A stretch of 35,989 nucleotides of DNA from an uncultured Bacteroidales bacterium. Lineage in GTDB: Bacteria > Bacteroidota > Bacteroidia > Bacteroidales > Bacteroidaceae. Of this stretch, positions 14,197-22,906 are shown piece after piece. The stretch is taken from positions 1-35,989 of the forward strand of contig CACYXI010000048.1 of NCBI GenBank assembly GCA_902778265.1, written 5' to 3'. How positions within the stretch are numbered: the first letter of the stretch is position 1; each line of letters opens with the position of its first letter. A program made the translations under genes and the position numbers. Below the pieces are notes generated by a model, which made no database searches, had not been told where the DNA came from, and saw only the letters and a program-made list of their open reading frames with translations.

Positions 14197-17100
14197 ATGG
14201 ATAAGAAATTTACGGAACGTAAAGGACTGAACCTCGTAGAGACTAACAATGAGGTTCTTGCTGAGTGGGAGAAGAAGGATTTGTTCCACAAGAGTATTAC
14301 CGAGCGTGAGGGCTGTCCTCAGTTCGTGTTCTTTGAGGGACCTCCTTCAGCAAACGGACACCCAGGTATCCACCACATGATGGGTCGTACCATCAAGGAT
14401 ACATTCCTCCGTTACAAGACGATGAAGGGCTATCAGGTATATCGTAAGGCGGGTTGGGATACTCACGGACTCCCAGTTGAGCTTTCGGTAGAGAAGAACC
14501 TCGGAATTACGAAGGAGGATATTGGCAAGAAGATCAGCGTGGATGACTACAATGATGCTTGCCGCAAGAACGTGATGATGTACACCGACGAGTGGACTCA
14601 GCTCACTAACAAGATGGGCTACTGGGTTGACCTCGAACACCCTTACATCACTTACGACAATAAGTATATCGAATCTCTCTGGTATCTCCTCAAGCAGCTC
14701 TACAACAAGAACCTGCTCTACAAGGGATATACCATTCAGCCATACTCACCAGCCGCAGGTACTGGACTTTCTTCTCACGAGCTTAACCAGCCTGGTTGCT
14801 ATCGTGACGTGAAGGATACTACGGTTACGGCTCAGTTCAAGGTGCTTGACAATGTTGAGTTCAACAAGTCTGAACTCCCTACATACATCCTTGCATGGAC
14901 TACAACTCCTTGGACTCTTCCTTCAAACACAGCTCTCTGTGTAGGTCCGAAGATTGACTATGTTGCAGTTAAGGGCAACAATCCTTACACAAACGAGGAG
15001 GCTATCTATGTACTCGCTGAGAGCCGTCTCTCTGCTTACTTCCAGCCAACAAAGGATGAGGAAGGCAATGAGCAGCCAATAGAGATTCTCTGGAAGGGTA
15101 AAGGTGCTGATCTCGTGGGCATTCACTATCAGCAGCTCATGCCTTGGATTAAGCCATGTGCTCTTGAGAATGACCAGATCGTAGTGAAGGAGAGCGAGGC
15201 TTTCCGTGTTATCCCTGGTGACTACGTAACCACGGAGGATGGTACTGGTATCGTTCATATCGCTCCTACATTCGGTGCTGATGACGCCAAGGTGGCTAAG
15301 GATGCAGGCATCCCATCATTGTTTGTTGTGGATAAGGCAGGTGATACCCGTCCGATGGTTGACTTCACAGGTAAGTACTTCGTAAAAGAGGATATTGATG
15401 CTAAGTTCCTTGAGGCTTGCGTGAATGAGTCATACTGGAAGCATTCAGGTGCTTTCGTAAAGAACGCATACGATCCTAAATATAATGTTGGTGGTAAGTA
15501 TGACGAGAAGGCTGCATCAAAGGATATGGATCTTAACGTGATCCTCTGCCTTGAGATGAAGGAAGAGGGTAGTGCGTTCAAGATAGAGAAGCACGTGCAT
15601 AACTATCCTCATTGCTGGCGTACAGATAAGCCTGTGCTCTATTATCCACTCGACTCATGGTTCATCCGCTCTACTGCAAAGAAGGAGCGTATGGCAGAAC
15701 TGAACAAGACCATCAACTGGCATCCAGAGTCAACAGGTTCTGGTCGCTTTGGTAAGTGGCTTGAGAATCTGAACGACTGGAATCTCTCACGTTCACGCTA
15801 CTGGGGGACTCCACTTCCTATCTGGCGTAACCGTGATACAAAGGAGGAGATCTGCATAGGTTCACTTGAGGAACTCTATAACGAGATTGAGAAGGCTGTA
15901 AAGGCTGGCGTAATGCAGAGCAATCCACTCAAGGATAAGGGCTTCGTGCCTGGCGATATGAGTCAGGAGAACTATGATCGCATTGACATCCACCGTCCAT
16001 ACGTTGACGATATAAAGCTTGTAGGCGAGAGCGGTAGCGTCCTTACTCGTGAGCTTGACCTTATTGATGTATGGTTCGACTCTGGTGCTATGCCATACGC
16101 ACAGATTCACTACCCATTCGAGAATAAGGAGGTTATTGATGATCGCAAGGCATATCCTGCCGACTTCATCGCAGAGGGTGTTGACCAGACACGTGGTTGG
16201 TTCTTTACCCTTCACGCAATAGCAACGATGGTGTTCGACTCTGTTGCCTATAAGAACGTAATCTCTAACGGTCTTGTACTTGACAAGAACGGTATAAAGA
16301 TGTCAAAGCGTCTGGGTAACGTGATCAACCCATTCGACTGTATCGGCACATACGGCACGGATGCAGTTCGTTGGTACATGGTGACAAACTCATCACCTTG
16401 GGATAACCTCTCATTTGACCCAGAGGGCGTAAAGGATGTTACAAGTGCATTCTTCGTAAAGCTCTATCAGGCTTACTCATTCTTCACCCTCTATGCAAAT
16501 GTTGATGGCTTTACATACAAGGAGGCAGATGTTCCATTCGCAGAGCGTCCAGACTTCGACCGTTGGTTGCTTTCTGAACTCAACTCTCTCGTAAAGGATG
16601 TGGATAAGTATCTTGCTGATTATGACGTAACTCCTGCTGGTCGCTTAATCCAGAACTTCGTAATCGACAAGCTCTCTAACTGGTACATCCGTCTGAACAA
16701 GAAGCGTTTCTGGGGTGGTGGCATGACACAGGACAAGCTCTCTGCTTACCAGACTCTCTATACTTGCATCGACACAATAGCACGTCTGATTGCACCTGTT
16801 GCTCCATTCTATGCAGATCAGCTCTTCCTCGACCTTAACACCGTAACAGGTAAGGATAAGGCGGAAAGCGTACATCTTGCAAAGTATCCAGAGGCACAGG
16901 AGAGTCAGATTGACAAGGAACTGGAGCAGGCTATGCAGCTTGCAATGCAGGTGACATCTATGGTACTCTCGCTTCGTAAGAAGGTGAAGATTCCTGTAAT
17001 CCAGGCTCTCCAGACAATCTCTATCCCTGCTTCTGATGCAGAGATGAAGGCGCGTATTGAGCGTATGGCAAGCGTGATACTTGCTGAGACCAACGTGAAG

Positions 17101-17658
17101 GAATTGCAGTTCATTGAGGATGGTGCAGGTATGCAGCTCGTAAAGAAGGTGAAGTGTAACTTCCGCACAATGGGTAAGAAGTTCGGTAAGCTGATGAAGA
17201 GCGTGAACGCTGCTGTCATGGCTATGAGTCAGGAGCAGATTGCAACTCTTGAGGCAAACGGAACTATTGATCTCGTTGCAGAGGGACAGAACGTAACCGT
17301 TGAAGCTGTCGACGTTGAGATTATCTCTGAGGATATCCCAGGCTGGACAATAGCTCAGGAGGGTAAGATTACCGTTGCCCTTGACATCGAGATTACTCCA
17401 GAACTGAAGAACGAGGGTATCGCACGTCTTATCATCAAGCGAGTACAGGCTCTTCGTAAGGAGCAGGGCTTCGAGATAACCGACAGGATCCGCGTGGTGC
17501 TCCAGCAGAATGATCAGCTTGCCGAGGCTGTCAAGGTGTTCGGTGATCATATCTCTGCACAGGTTCTTGCCAACTCACTCACCATAGGTGATGCAGAGGG
17601 CGGTTCAGAACAGGAGTTCAATGACTTCAAAGCCCTTGTAAAAGTAATCAAAGACTAA
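14197..17658 (+). CDS. ileS: Isoleucyl-tRNA synthetase, eukaryote-like (type 2) form
   Basis: 1153 residues from ATG at 14197 (MDKKFTERKGLNLVETNNEV); an upstream ATG at 14143 would add 18 poorly conserved residues right after the promoter. The class I signatures are GIHH (57-60) in PPSANGHPGIHHMMGR and KMSKR (701-705) in NGIKMSKRLGN. WDTHGLP and the editing-domain segments (TTWTLPSNTALCVG) are clear. The PPSANG-GIHH form and the lack of a C-terminal zinc-finger CxxC identify the type 2 enzymes, which by family knowledge are often less sensitive to mupirocin. It charges tRNA-Ile and edits valine. Monocistronic from a promoter near 14105. Confidence 0.95.
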   Translation: MDKKFTERKGLNLVETNNEVLAEWEKKDLFHKSITEREGCPQFVFFEGPPSANGHPGIHHMMGRTIKDTFLRYKTMKGYQVYRKAGWDTHGLPVELSVEKNLGITKEDIGKKISVDDYNDACRKNVMMYTDEWTQLTNKMGYWVDLEHPYITYDNKYIESLWYLLKQLYNKNLLYKGYTIQPYSPAAGTGLSSHELNQPGCYRDVKDTTVTAQFKVLDNVEFNKSELPTYILAWTTTPWTLPSNTALCVGPKIDYVAVKGNNPYTNEEAIYVLAESRLSAYFQPTKDEEGNEQPIEILWKGKGADLVGIHYQQLMPWIKPCALENDQIVVKESEAFRVIPGDYVTTEDGTGIVHIAPTFGADDAKVAKDAGIPSLFVVDKAGDTRPMVDFTGKYFVKEDIDAKFLEACVNESYWKHSGAFVKNAYDPKYNVGGKYDEKAASKDMDLNVILCLEMKEEGSAFKIEKHVHNYPHCWRTDKPVLYYPLDSWFIRSTAKKERMAELNKTINWHPESTGSGRFGKWLENLNDWNLSRSRYWGTPLPIWRNRDTKEEICIGSLEELYNEIEKAVKAGVMQSNPLKDKGFVPGDMSQENYDRIDIHRPYVDDIKLVGESGSVLTRELDLIDVWFDSGAMPYAQIHYPFENKEVIDDRKAYPADFIAEGVDQTRGWFFTLHAIATMVFDSVAYKNVISNGLVLDKNGIKMSKRLGNVINPFDCIGTYGTDAVRWYMVTNSSPWDNLSFDPEGVKDVTSAFFVKLYQAYSFFTLYANVDGFTYKEADVPFAERPDFDRWLLSELNSLVKDVDKYLADYDVTPAGRLIQNFVIDKLSNWYIRLNKKRFWGGGMTQDKLSAYQTLYTCIDTIARLIAPVAPFYADQLFLDLNTVTGKDKAESVHLAKYPEAQESQIDKELEQAMQLAMQVTSMVLSLRKKVKIPVIQALQTISIPASDAEMKARIERMASVILAETNVKELQFIEDGAGMQLVKKVKCNFRTMGKKFGKLMKSVNAAVMAMSQEQIATLEANGTIDLVAEGQNVTVEAVDVEIISEDIPGWTIAQEGKITVALDIEITPELKNEGIARLIIKRVQALRKEQGFEITDRIRVVLQQNDQLAEAVKVFGDHISAQVLANSLTIGDAEGGSEQEFNDFKALVKVIKD

Positions 17659-17660
17659 AT

Positions 17661-17751
17661 AATTACGAATTACAAATTACGAATTACCAAGTTAGCTTCT
17701 TCGGGAAATTCAAGCGATAAAAGCTAAACAGGTAATTTGTAATTCGTAATT
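17661..17751. repeat. Inverted repeat between ileS and the DksA-like gene
   Basis: A perfect 20-bp pair, 17661-17680 and 17732-17751 (AATTACGAAT... versus ...ATTCGTAATT), flanks an inner stem TTAGCTT (17692-17698) with AAGCTAA (17721-17727). The arms are made of short AATTAC/GAATTAC units. It may end ileS transcription or be a dispersed palindrome; no T-run follows. Confidence 0.75.
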
Positions 17752-17807
17752 CATAATTAATAATCAATAAACAATCTAAGTATCTAAAACTAAAAATCTA
17801 AAACAAC

Positions 17808-18191
17808 ATGGCAGAAATAAAGAAACGTTATAGTGACGAGGATCTCGAGGAGTTCCGTCAGATCATAGAAGAGAAGCTCGAAGTAGCACGTCGTGACTAC
17901 AAGCAGATGATGAGCGTATTGCGTAATGATGACGGCAATGACGTAGCTGATACATCTCCAACCTACAAGATCCTTGAGGAGGGTAGCATTACCCAGACAA
18001 AGGAGGAGATGATGATGTTCGCTGCTCGTCAGGAGAAGTTCATCCGTGGTCTTGAGGCTGCACTCCTGCGCATCGAGAACAAGACATACGGCGTTGACCG
18101 TATCACTGGTGAGCTGATTCCAAAGGAGCGTCTCCGCATTGTGCCTCATGCAACACTTAGCGTAGAGTCAAAGAACGCACGAAATAAATAA
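17808..18191 (+). CDS. TraR/DksA-family regulator lacking zinc cysteines
   Basis: 127 residues. The N-terminal half is a helical coiled coil (about 7-90, EEFRQIIEEKLEVARRDY), and the C-terminal part has the family layout YGVDRITGELIPKERLRIVPHATLSVESK. In classic DksA this segment is a C4 zinc finger (YGIC..CG.PI...RL...P....C..C); here the cysteine positions are Val, Thr/Asp and Ser, so no zinc can be held. DksA-type proteins enter the RNA polymerase secondary channel and act with ppGpp. The stop overlaps the lspA ATG by one base, placing it at the head of a four-gene run with lspA, a lipoprotein and a glycosidase. Confidence 0.85.
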   Translation: MAEIKKRYSDEDLEEFRQIIEEKLEVARRDYKQMMSVLRNDDGNDVADTSPTYKILEEGSITQTKEEMMMFAARQEKFIRGLEAALLRIENKTYGVDRITGELIPKERLRIVPHATLSVESKNARNK

Positions 18192-18808
18192 TGACAAAGA
18201 AACAGAAACAACAACTTGTCGTTTCCGTATTGATCTTTCTTGTCATCCTTATCATCGACCAGGTCATAAAGATCTCGGTCAAGACTGGAATGACTATTCA
18301 TGAGAGCATACGAGTAACAGACTGGTTCTATATTTCTTACATAGAGAACAACGGAATGGCATGGGGAATGTCCATCATGCCAAAAGTGATGCTGAGCCTC
18401 TTCCGTCTTGTTGCAATCTTCGGAATAGGTTGGTATATCTTTAAGCAGATAACTAAAGGCACGAGGTGGTTGTACGTGGTGCTTCTTTCAATGGTGCTTG
18501 CCGGTGCGGCAGGTAATCTTATTGATTGTATGTTCTACGGATTGATATTCTCAGGGGCTTCTCCTGAATATACCTCTTACTTTGTGCCTTGGGGAACGGG
18601 CTATGCACCTTTCCTTGAGGGTAGGGTAGTGGATATGTTCTATTTCCCTCTCATAGTGACCAACTATCCCGACTGGTTCCCTGTATGGGGAGGCGAGAGG
18701 TTCGTGTTCTTCAGTCCTGTGTTCAACTTTGCCGATGCAAGCATAAGTGTGAGCGTTGTGGCATTGTTCCTTTTCTGTAGAACGGAGATACAACAACTGT
18801 TTAAGTGA
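18191..18808 (+). CDS. lspA: Lipoprotein signal peptidase LspA
   Basis: 205 residues, four hydrophobic segments (about 8-28, 64-86, 92-120, 180-198). It cleaves prolipoprotein signal peptides before the lipidated Cys in the inner membrane. Signature motifs: DQVIK (23-27), IENNGMAWG (51-59), GAAGNLID with catalytic Asp112, GRVVDMFYFP (144-153) and FNFADASIS with catalytic Asp182. It is longer than E. coli LspA because of an insertion around 120-145, common in Bacteroidetes. It overlaps the upstream gene by one base and the downstream lipoprotein gene by four, so it is expressed with a potential substrate. Confidence 0.95.
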   Translation: MTKKQKQQLVVSVLIFLVILIIDQVIKISVKTGMTIHESIRVTDWFYISYIENNGMAWGMSIMPKVMLSLFRLVAIFGIGWYIFKQITKGTRWLYVVLLSMVLAGAAGNLIDCMFYGLIFSGASPEYTSYFVPWGTGYAPFLEGRVVDMFYFPLIVTNYPDWFPVWGGERFVFFSPVFNFADASISVSVVALFLFCRTEIQQLFK

Positions 18809-19704
18809 AGAAAATACTATACATACTCATATTTATTGTGGGCATGGCATCATGTTCCTCCAACTCCTCCGACATTCTGTCAATGGGCGAGATGGAGGAC
18901 ATCTTGTATGATATCCATTTGTCGCAGGGCTTACTGGATGAGGAGAATGGTAGTAGGAGAATATATTCTGAAATAACTAACCGTGAGGCTATTTTCCGTA
19001 AGTATGATATCACACAGGCAGAATGGGATTCTTCGTATAACTATTACTGCCGTCATGCCGATAAACTGCATACTATCTACAAGCGACTTTCTGAGCGTAT
19101 TCGTGCAGAGGTTATAGACCTTGGTGGTGATGTTTCTCTTGATGAAGCAACACTTTCTGGAGATACCATAAACATCTGGAACTCAGAGCGTAACTTTATC
19201 CTGATGCAAGAGACTCCTTACAACCTTAACCGCTTTGCCATAACGGCAGATTCTACGTTTAAGGCTGGTGATGTTCTTACGCTTCAGTTTGACAGCAAGT
19301 TCATATTCCAGGAGGGATCACGTAATCTTGTTGCCGTACTTGCCATTACGCTCTCAAATGACAGTGTCGTTTCGCAGAACACCCATGTCAGCTCTGATGG
19401 AAAATACACGCTGTCGTTCAGCGATTACAAACGTCTGGGCATAAAGTCTGTTAAGGGATATTTCGTGTTGCTTCGTAACAACAATGAACAGACATCTTCG
19501 GCATTCCATCTTGTTTCTGTGGAGAATGTGAGACTTATTCTTGCTCATTCAAAGGAAATTGTTCCTGAACAACCTGCTAATCCAAAGCCTGCTGATGAAA
19601 AAGATACGCTTAAAACTGACTCTGTTCCTCGCATTAACCGTGACGAGCTCTTTGCTCGCCCAGAAGATAGACCGAGAGTCCGTACTATCTCGTCACAACC
19701 CTAA
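18805..19704 (+). CDS. DUF4296-type lipoprotein
   Basis: 299 residues from a GTG at 18805 that overlaps the lspA stop (GTGA). The signal peptide ends in a lipobox, GMASC, with lipidated Cys17, so it is a substrate type of LspA. Residues about 25-115 (MGEMEDILYDIHLSQGLLDE, then YDITQAEWDSSYNYYCRHAD) look like DUF4296, a domain of unknown function found beside lspA in Bacteroidetes. Residues 120-250 contain a beta-rich region, followed by a Pro/Asp/Arg-rich tail. The last 110 bases also encode, in another frame, the signal peptide of the next gene. Function unknown; probably an envelope assembly or maintenance factor. Confidence 0.82.
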   Translation: MKKILYILIFIVGMASCSSNSSDILSMGEMEDILYDIHLSQGLLDEENGSRRIYSEITNREAIFRKYDITQAEWDSSYNYYCRHADKLHTIYKRLSERIRAEVIDLGGDVSLDEATLSGDTINIWNSERNFILMQETPYNLNRFAITADSTFKAGDVLTLQFDSKFIFQEGSRNLVAVLAITLSNDSVVSQNTHVSSDGKYTLSFSDYKRLGIKSVKGYFVLLRNNNEQTSSAFHLVSVENVRLILAHSKEIVPEQPANPKPADEKDTLKTDSVPRINRDELFARPEDRPRVRTISSQP

Positions 19705-21766
19705 GGTAACGTCTGCCGATCCTCTTAGTTCGCTGAGTGTGGGTAATGGGCATTTCGTAACTACGGTTGATGTTACAGGATTGCAGAGCTATCCTCTTGA
19801 CTATAAGGATGGCATTCCTTTGTGTGCCATGTCCGAATGGGGATGGCATTCTTTTCCTAATGTGGATAGTCTGAAGGTGGAGGAAAGCCAGAAGGCAATG
19901 GATCTTGGTCATGGGCATAAAGAGGTCTATGCCGTTGAGTATAAGACGGAAGGACGCAATAAGAAGGCTACTGAGTACTATCGCGCAAATCCTCATCGTC
20001 TAAACCTCGGTAATGTTGCCCTTGTAATAAAGGAGAATGGAAAGCAGATTCCCCTTAGTCAGATTACCGATATCAATCAGGAACTGGGTCTGTATAATGG
20101 TGTTATAACATCTTCGTATAAGGCATTAGGTGAGAAGGTGAAAGTCACTACTGCATGTGATTTTGACTATAAGGATCAGCTTATATCACGAATAGAGTCA
20201 AAGCTTCTTTCGCAAGGTAAGGCTTCTGTCTGCATCACATTTCCTTATCCTACTGGCAAGCACTCTGATTCTGCCACAGATTTTGGTAATGAAGACAAGC
20301 ATCTTTCGGAGATTGTGGAGGGTGGTGAAGGTTGGGCTACCATAATGCACAAGATAGACAACTGTGTCTATTTCGTTGCTGTGACTTGGGAGGGCAATGC
20401 AGAACTAAGGCAAGAGGGAGCACATTCATTCTGGCTTATTCCGAAGGGTGATACGTTGTCTTTCGGGGTTGAGTATTTTGGAGATGACGTGCATGTTGAT
20501 GTGGTGAAGTTTGATGCTTATCTGAAGTCTATCAAGGCTTCATGGAACAAATGGTGGAATGAAGGGGCATTCGTTGACTTTGGTGATTGCACAGATCCAC
20601 GTGCAAAGGAACTTGAACGCAGAACGGTACTTTCCCAATACCTTACCTATATAAATTGTGCTAATAGTATTCCTCCACAGGAAACAGGCTTGACATATAA
20701 TTCTTGGTTTGGTCGTCCGCATCTTGAAATGACTTGGTGGCATACAGTTGATTTCTCGCTTTGGAATCGTCCTGAGATACTTGAGGAAATGTTGGATGGT
20801 TGGTACGGGTATCAGGCATATCCAAAGGCGAAGGAGATAGCAGAGCGACAAGGCTTCACAGGGGTGCGTTGGATGAAGATGACTGATCATAAGGCAGGTG
20901 AGGCTCCTTCCAATGTCGGTTCTTTCCTTACATGGCAACAGCCACATTATATATATATGGCGGAGGAACTATATCGTCGTGCCTCTGATGAGGGGAAGAA
21001 ACAGGCAGTTTTGGCAAACTATGGCAAGTATGTAGAGGAAACGGCTGAGTTTATTGCCGATTTCGCCAAGTCTTGCCAGAAGAATGGCAAGATTCGTCTT
21101 TTTGGTCAGACCGCAATGCAGGAATCAATGTCAAAGGATTTCTCGTATGGGCATCCCTTTGAGCAGGCTTACTTCGTATATGGTCTCACAACTGCGCAGA
21201 AATGGCGTGAGCGTCAGGGGGGGGCGCGTAATGGCGAGTGGGATGAGATAATAGGTAAGATGGCATCATTGCCTGAGCATGACGGAATCTATACAGCTGG
21301 TATTCCTACGGAAAACAATAAACTCTCTGCCGAGGATTTCTCTCTCAAATGCCGTTCTGATCATCCTGCCGTACTTGGTGCTTGCGGATTGCTTCCTGAC
21401 TATGGGCTTTATGACCGTGAGAAGATGCAGCGCACTCTTTCGTGGGTGATGGATAACTGGAACTGGCCTACCACATGGGGATGGGATTACGGAATGATTG
21501 CTATGTGTGCCGCCCGACTTGGAGATGGTGAGACCGCTATCCGTGCCCTTCTTCTTGATGAAGAAAAGAATAGGTATCTCATTTCTGGTCACAACTATCA
21601 GGAGCCAAAGCGACTGCGTATCTATCTTCCTGGCAATGGTGCCTTGCTTGATGCAATAGCCATGATGTGTGCCGGTTGGGATGGATGCAAGAATATTAAG
21701 AATCCAGGCTTCCCGCAGAATGGTAAATGGAATGTCCGTTGGGAAGGTCTGAATAAAATGCAGTAA
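19595..21766 (+). CDS. Secreted six-hairpin (alpha/alpha-barrel) glycosidase-like protein
   Basis: 723 residues from ATG at 19595. That start gives a clear signal peptide (MKKIRLKLTLFLALTVTSSL, cleavage near LLAQ), although it lies 110 bases inside the upstream gene; ATG 19541 adds 18 residues without likeness. After a beta-sandwich N-domain (about 25-290) comes an (alpha/alpha)-type catalytic domain with GRPHLEMTWWHTVDF, GFTGVRWMKM, WQQPHYIYMAEELYRR, GHPFEQAYFVYGL and WPTTWGWDYGM, resembling the GH65/GH15-type clan. Acidic residues in those motifs (Glu of HLEMTW, Asp of WGWDYG) are candidate catalytic groups. Substrate cannot be told; a periplasmic alpha-glycoside is likely. I am unsure of the exact GH family. 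Confidence 0.72.
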   Translation: MKKIRLKLTLFLALTVTSSLLAQKIDRESVLSRHNPKVTSADPLSSLSVGNGHFVTTVDVTGLQSYPLDYKDGIPLCAMSEWGWHSFPNVDSLKVEESQKAMDLGHGHKEVYAVEYKTEGRNKKATEYYRANPHRLNLGNVALVIKENGKQIPLSQITDINQELGLYNGVITSSYKALGEKVKVTTACDFDYKDQLISRIESKLLSQGKASVCITFPYPTGKHSDSATDFGNEDKHLSEIVEGGEGWATIMHKIDNCVYFVAVTWEGNAELRQEGAHSFWLIPKGDTLSFGVEYFGDDVHVDVVKFDAYLKSIKASWNKWWNEGAFVDFGDCTDPRAKELERRTVLSQYLTYINCANSIPPQETGLTYNSWFGRPHLEMTWWHTVDFSLWNRPEILEEMLDGWYGYQAYPKAKEIAERQGFTGVRWMKMTDHKAGEAPSNVGSFLTWQQPHYIYMAEELYRRASDEGKKQAVLANYGKYVEETAEFIADFAKSCQKNGKIRLFGQTAMQESMSKDFSYGHPFEQAYFVYGLTTAQKWRERQGGARNGEWDEIIGKMASLPEHDGIYTAGIPTENNKLSAEDFSLKCRSDHPAVLGACGLLPDYGLYDREKMQRTLSWVMDNWNWPTTWGWDYGMIAMCAARLGDGETAIRALLLDEEKNRYLISGHNYQEPKRLRIYLPGNGALLDAIAMMCAGWDGCKNIKNPGFPQNGKWNVRWEGLNKMQ

Positions 21767-21780
21767 CTGTCAATTCAAGT

Positions 21781-21983
21781 GAAAGGAGTAATAAGGAGTA
21801 CAAGGAGTCAAGGAGTACAAGACGAATGTCTTATACACGGAATAGGGGCTGGTGGAGTAAGGAATAAGGTTTGATAGTAACAACCCCTCGTCTCTCATCA
21901 CTTCATCCTTCAACGAGAAGTACTATCGTCTTGTACTACTTTAGCGACTTTAGGAGCGTCACTCCTTGTACTCCTTGCACTCC
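21781..21983. repeat. Inverted repeat built of AAGGAGT units between glycosidase and recR
   Basis: The left side carries four AGGAGTA/AAGGAGT units (21784-21818); the right side carries their inverse (CTCCTTGTACTCCTTGCACTCC near 21962-21983, given here as three short units ACTCCTT). GTACAAGACGA (21815-21825) pairs exactly with TCGTCTTGTAC (21926-21936). The unit forms a long imperfect stem, like the other dispersed palindromes in this genome. Confidence 0.65.
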
Positions 21984-22023
21984 TAAATTATCAATTCTCA
22001 ATTTTCAATTTTCAATTCTTCAG

Positions 22024-22623
22024 ATGTTACCATCAAGGTTACTCGATAATGCGGTTAATCAGTTCTCGCGCCTTCCGGGGGTGGGACGAAAGACTGCGCT
22101 CCGACTTGTCCTGTATATGCTTCGTCAGGATAATGAGTTTATGGACGAGTTTACTAGTGCTCTTACGCAGATGAAGCGTGAGATAAAGCATTGCAGCGTA
22201 TGCCATAATATCTCAGATACCGATGTGTGTACTATCTGTTCCGACTATCGCAGGGATCCAAGTACAGTATGTGTAGTGGAGAACATACAAGATGTTATGG
22301 CTGTTGAGAACACCCAGCAGTTTCATGGTCTCTATCACGTTCTCGGAGGCGTTATCTCACCTATGGACGGTATAGGCCCATCGGATATAGAGATTGACTC
22401 ACTCGTAGAGCGTGTATCTAAAGGAGATGTGAAGGAGGTAATCTTTGCCCTTGCCAGTACGATGGAAGGCGACACCACCAACTTCTATATCTCCAAGCGT
22501 CTTCAGCAGTTTGATGTGAAGCTAAGTGTCATTGCCCGAGGAATAAGCGTAGGCGATGAACTTGAATACACCGACGAGCTTACCCTCGGACGCTCAATCG
22601 TTAATCGTGTTCCGTTTGAATAA
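22024..22623 (+). CDS. recR: Recombination protein RecR
   Basis: 199 residues from ATG at 22024, the normal family length; the frame is open further upstream but only through repeat sequence. RecR acts with RecF/RecO to load RecA at single-strand gaps. The helix-hairpin-helix [13 protein letters not shown] is at 16-28, the C4 zinc finger is Cys57, Cys60, Cys69, Cys72 ([16 protein letters not shown]), and the Toprim domain begins [17 protein letters not shown] and continues [18 protein letters not shown]. The C-terminal [16 protein letters not shown] is characteristic. Confidence 0.96.
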   Translation: MLPSRLLDNAVNQFSRLPGVGRKTALRLVLYMLRQDNEFMDEFTSALTQMKREIKHCSVCHNISDTDVCTICSDYRRDPSTVCVVENIQDVMAVENTQQFHGLYHVLGGVISPMDGIGPSDIEIDSLVERVSKGDVKEVIFALASTMEGDTTNFYISKRLQQFDVKLSVIARGISVGDELEYTDELTLGRSIVNRVPFE

Positions 22624-22630
22624 TCTCTAA

Positions 22631-22665
22631 CACCTATCACCTAACACCCAACACCCATCACCCAT
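22631..22665 (+). repeat. Five tandem heptamers ending in a start codon
   Basis: CACCTAT, CACCTAA, CACCCAA, CACCCAT and CACCCAT run without gaps from 22631 to 22665. The final AT is the first two bases of the ATG at 22664 of the small membrane protein. The same arrangement occurs before the FAD gene at 23630. Confidence 0.85.
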
Positions 22666-22903
22666 GTTATTCTATATTCAGATTTTCTCTCTCGCCCTCT
22701 CGCTCATCACTATATATGCTTGCTTGAAGTGGCTTCGCAACAATGCTCTCTACCGTATTTCCCTATGGGCGATAGCCTTGGTGGTAGATGCCGTTGTATA
22801 TTTCGTGTATGACTATACAGGTGCAGGTTATCTTGCAATAATGTTGCTCTTGTGTATTCCGTTCATTTTCCGTAAGAAGGATAAGAAACCAGAAGAGAAA
22901 TAA
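22664..22903 (+). CDS. Small membrane protein of unknown function
   Basis: 79 residues with two or three hydrophobic segments (about 3-22, 32-49, 54-69) and a charged tail FRKKDKKPEEK that should stay in the cytoplasm. I do not recognise the family. It follows recR by 40 bases and precedes the acetyltransferase gene by only three, so it is probably cotranscribed with the latter. The ATG sits at the end of a heptamer repeat array and there is no Shine-Dalgarno sequence. Confidence 0.7.
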   Translation: MLFYIQIFSLALSLITIYACLKWLRNNALYRISLWAIALVVDAVVYFVYDYTGAGYLAIMLLLCIPFIFRKKDKKPEEK

Positions 22904-22906
22904 AAT

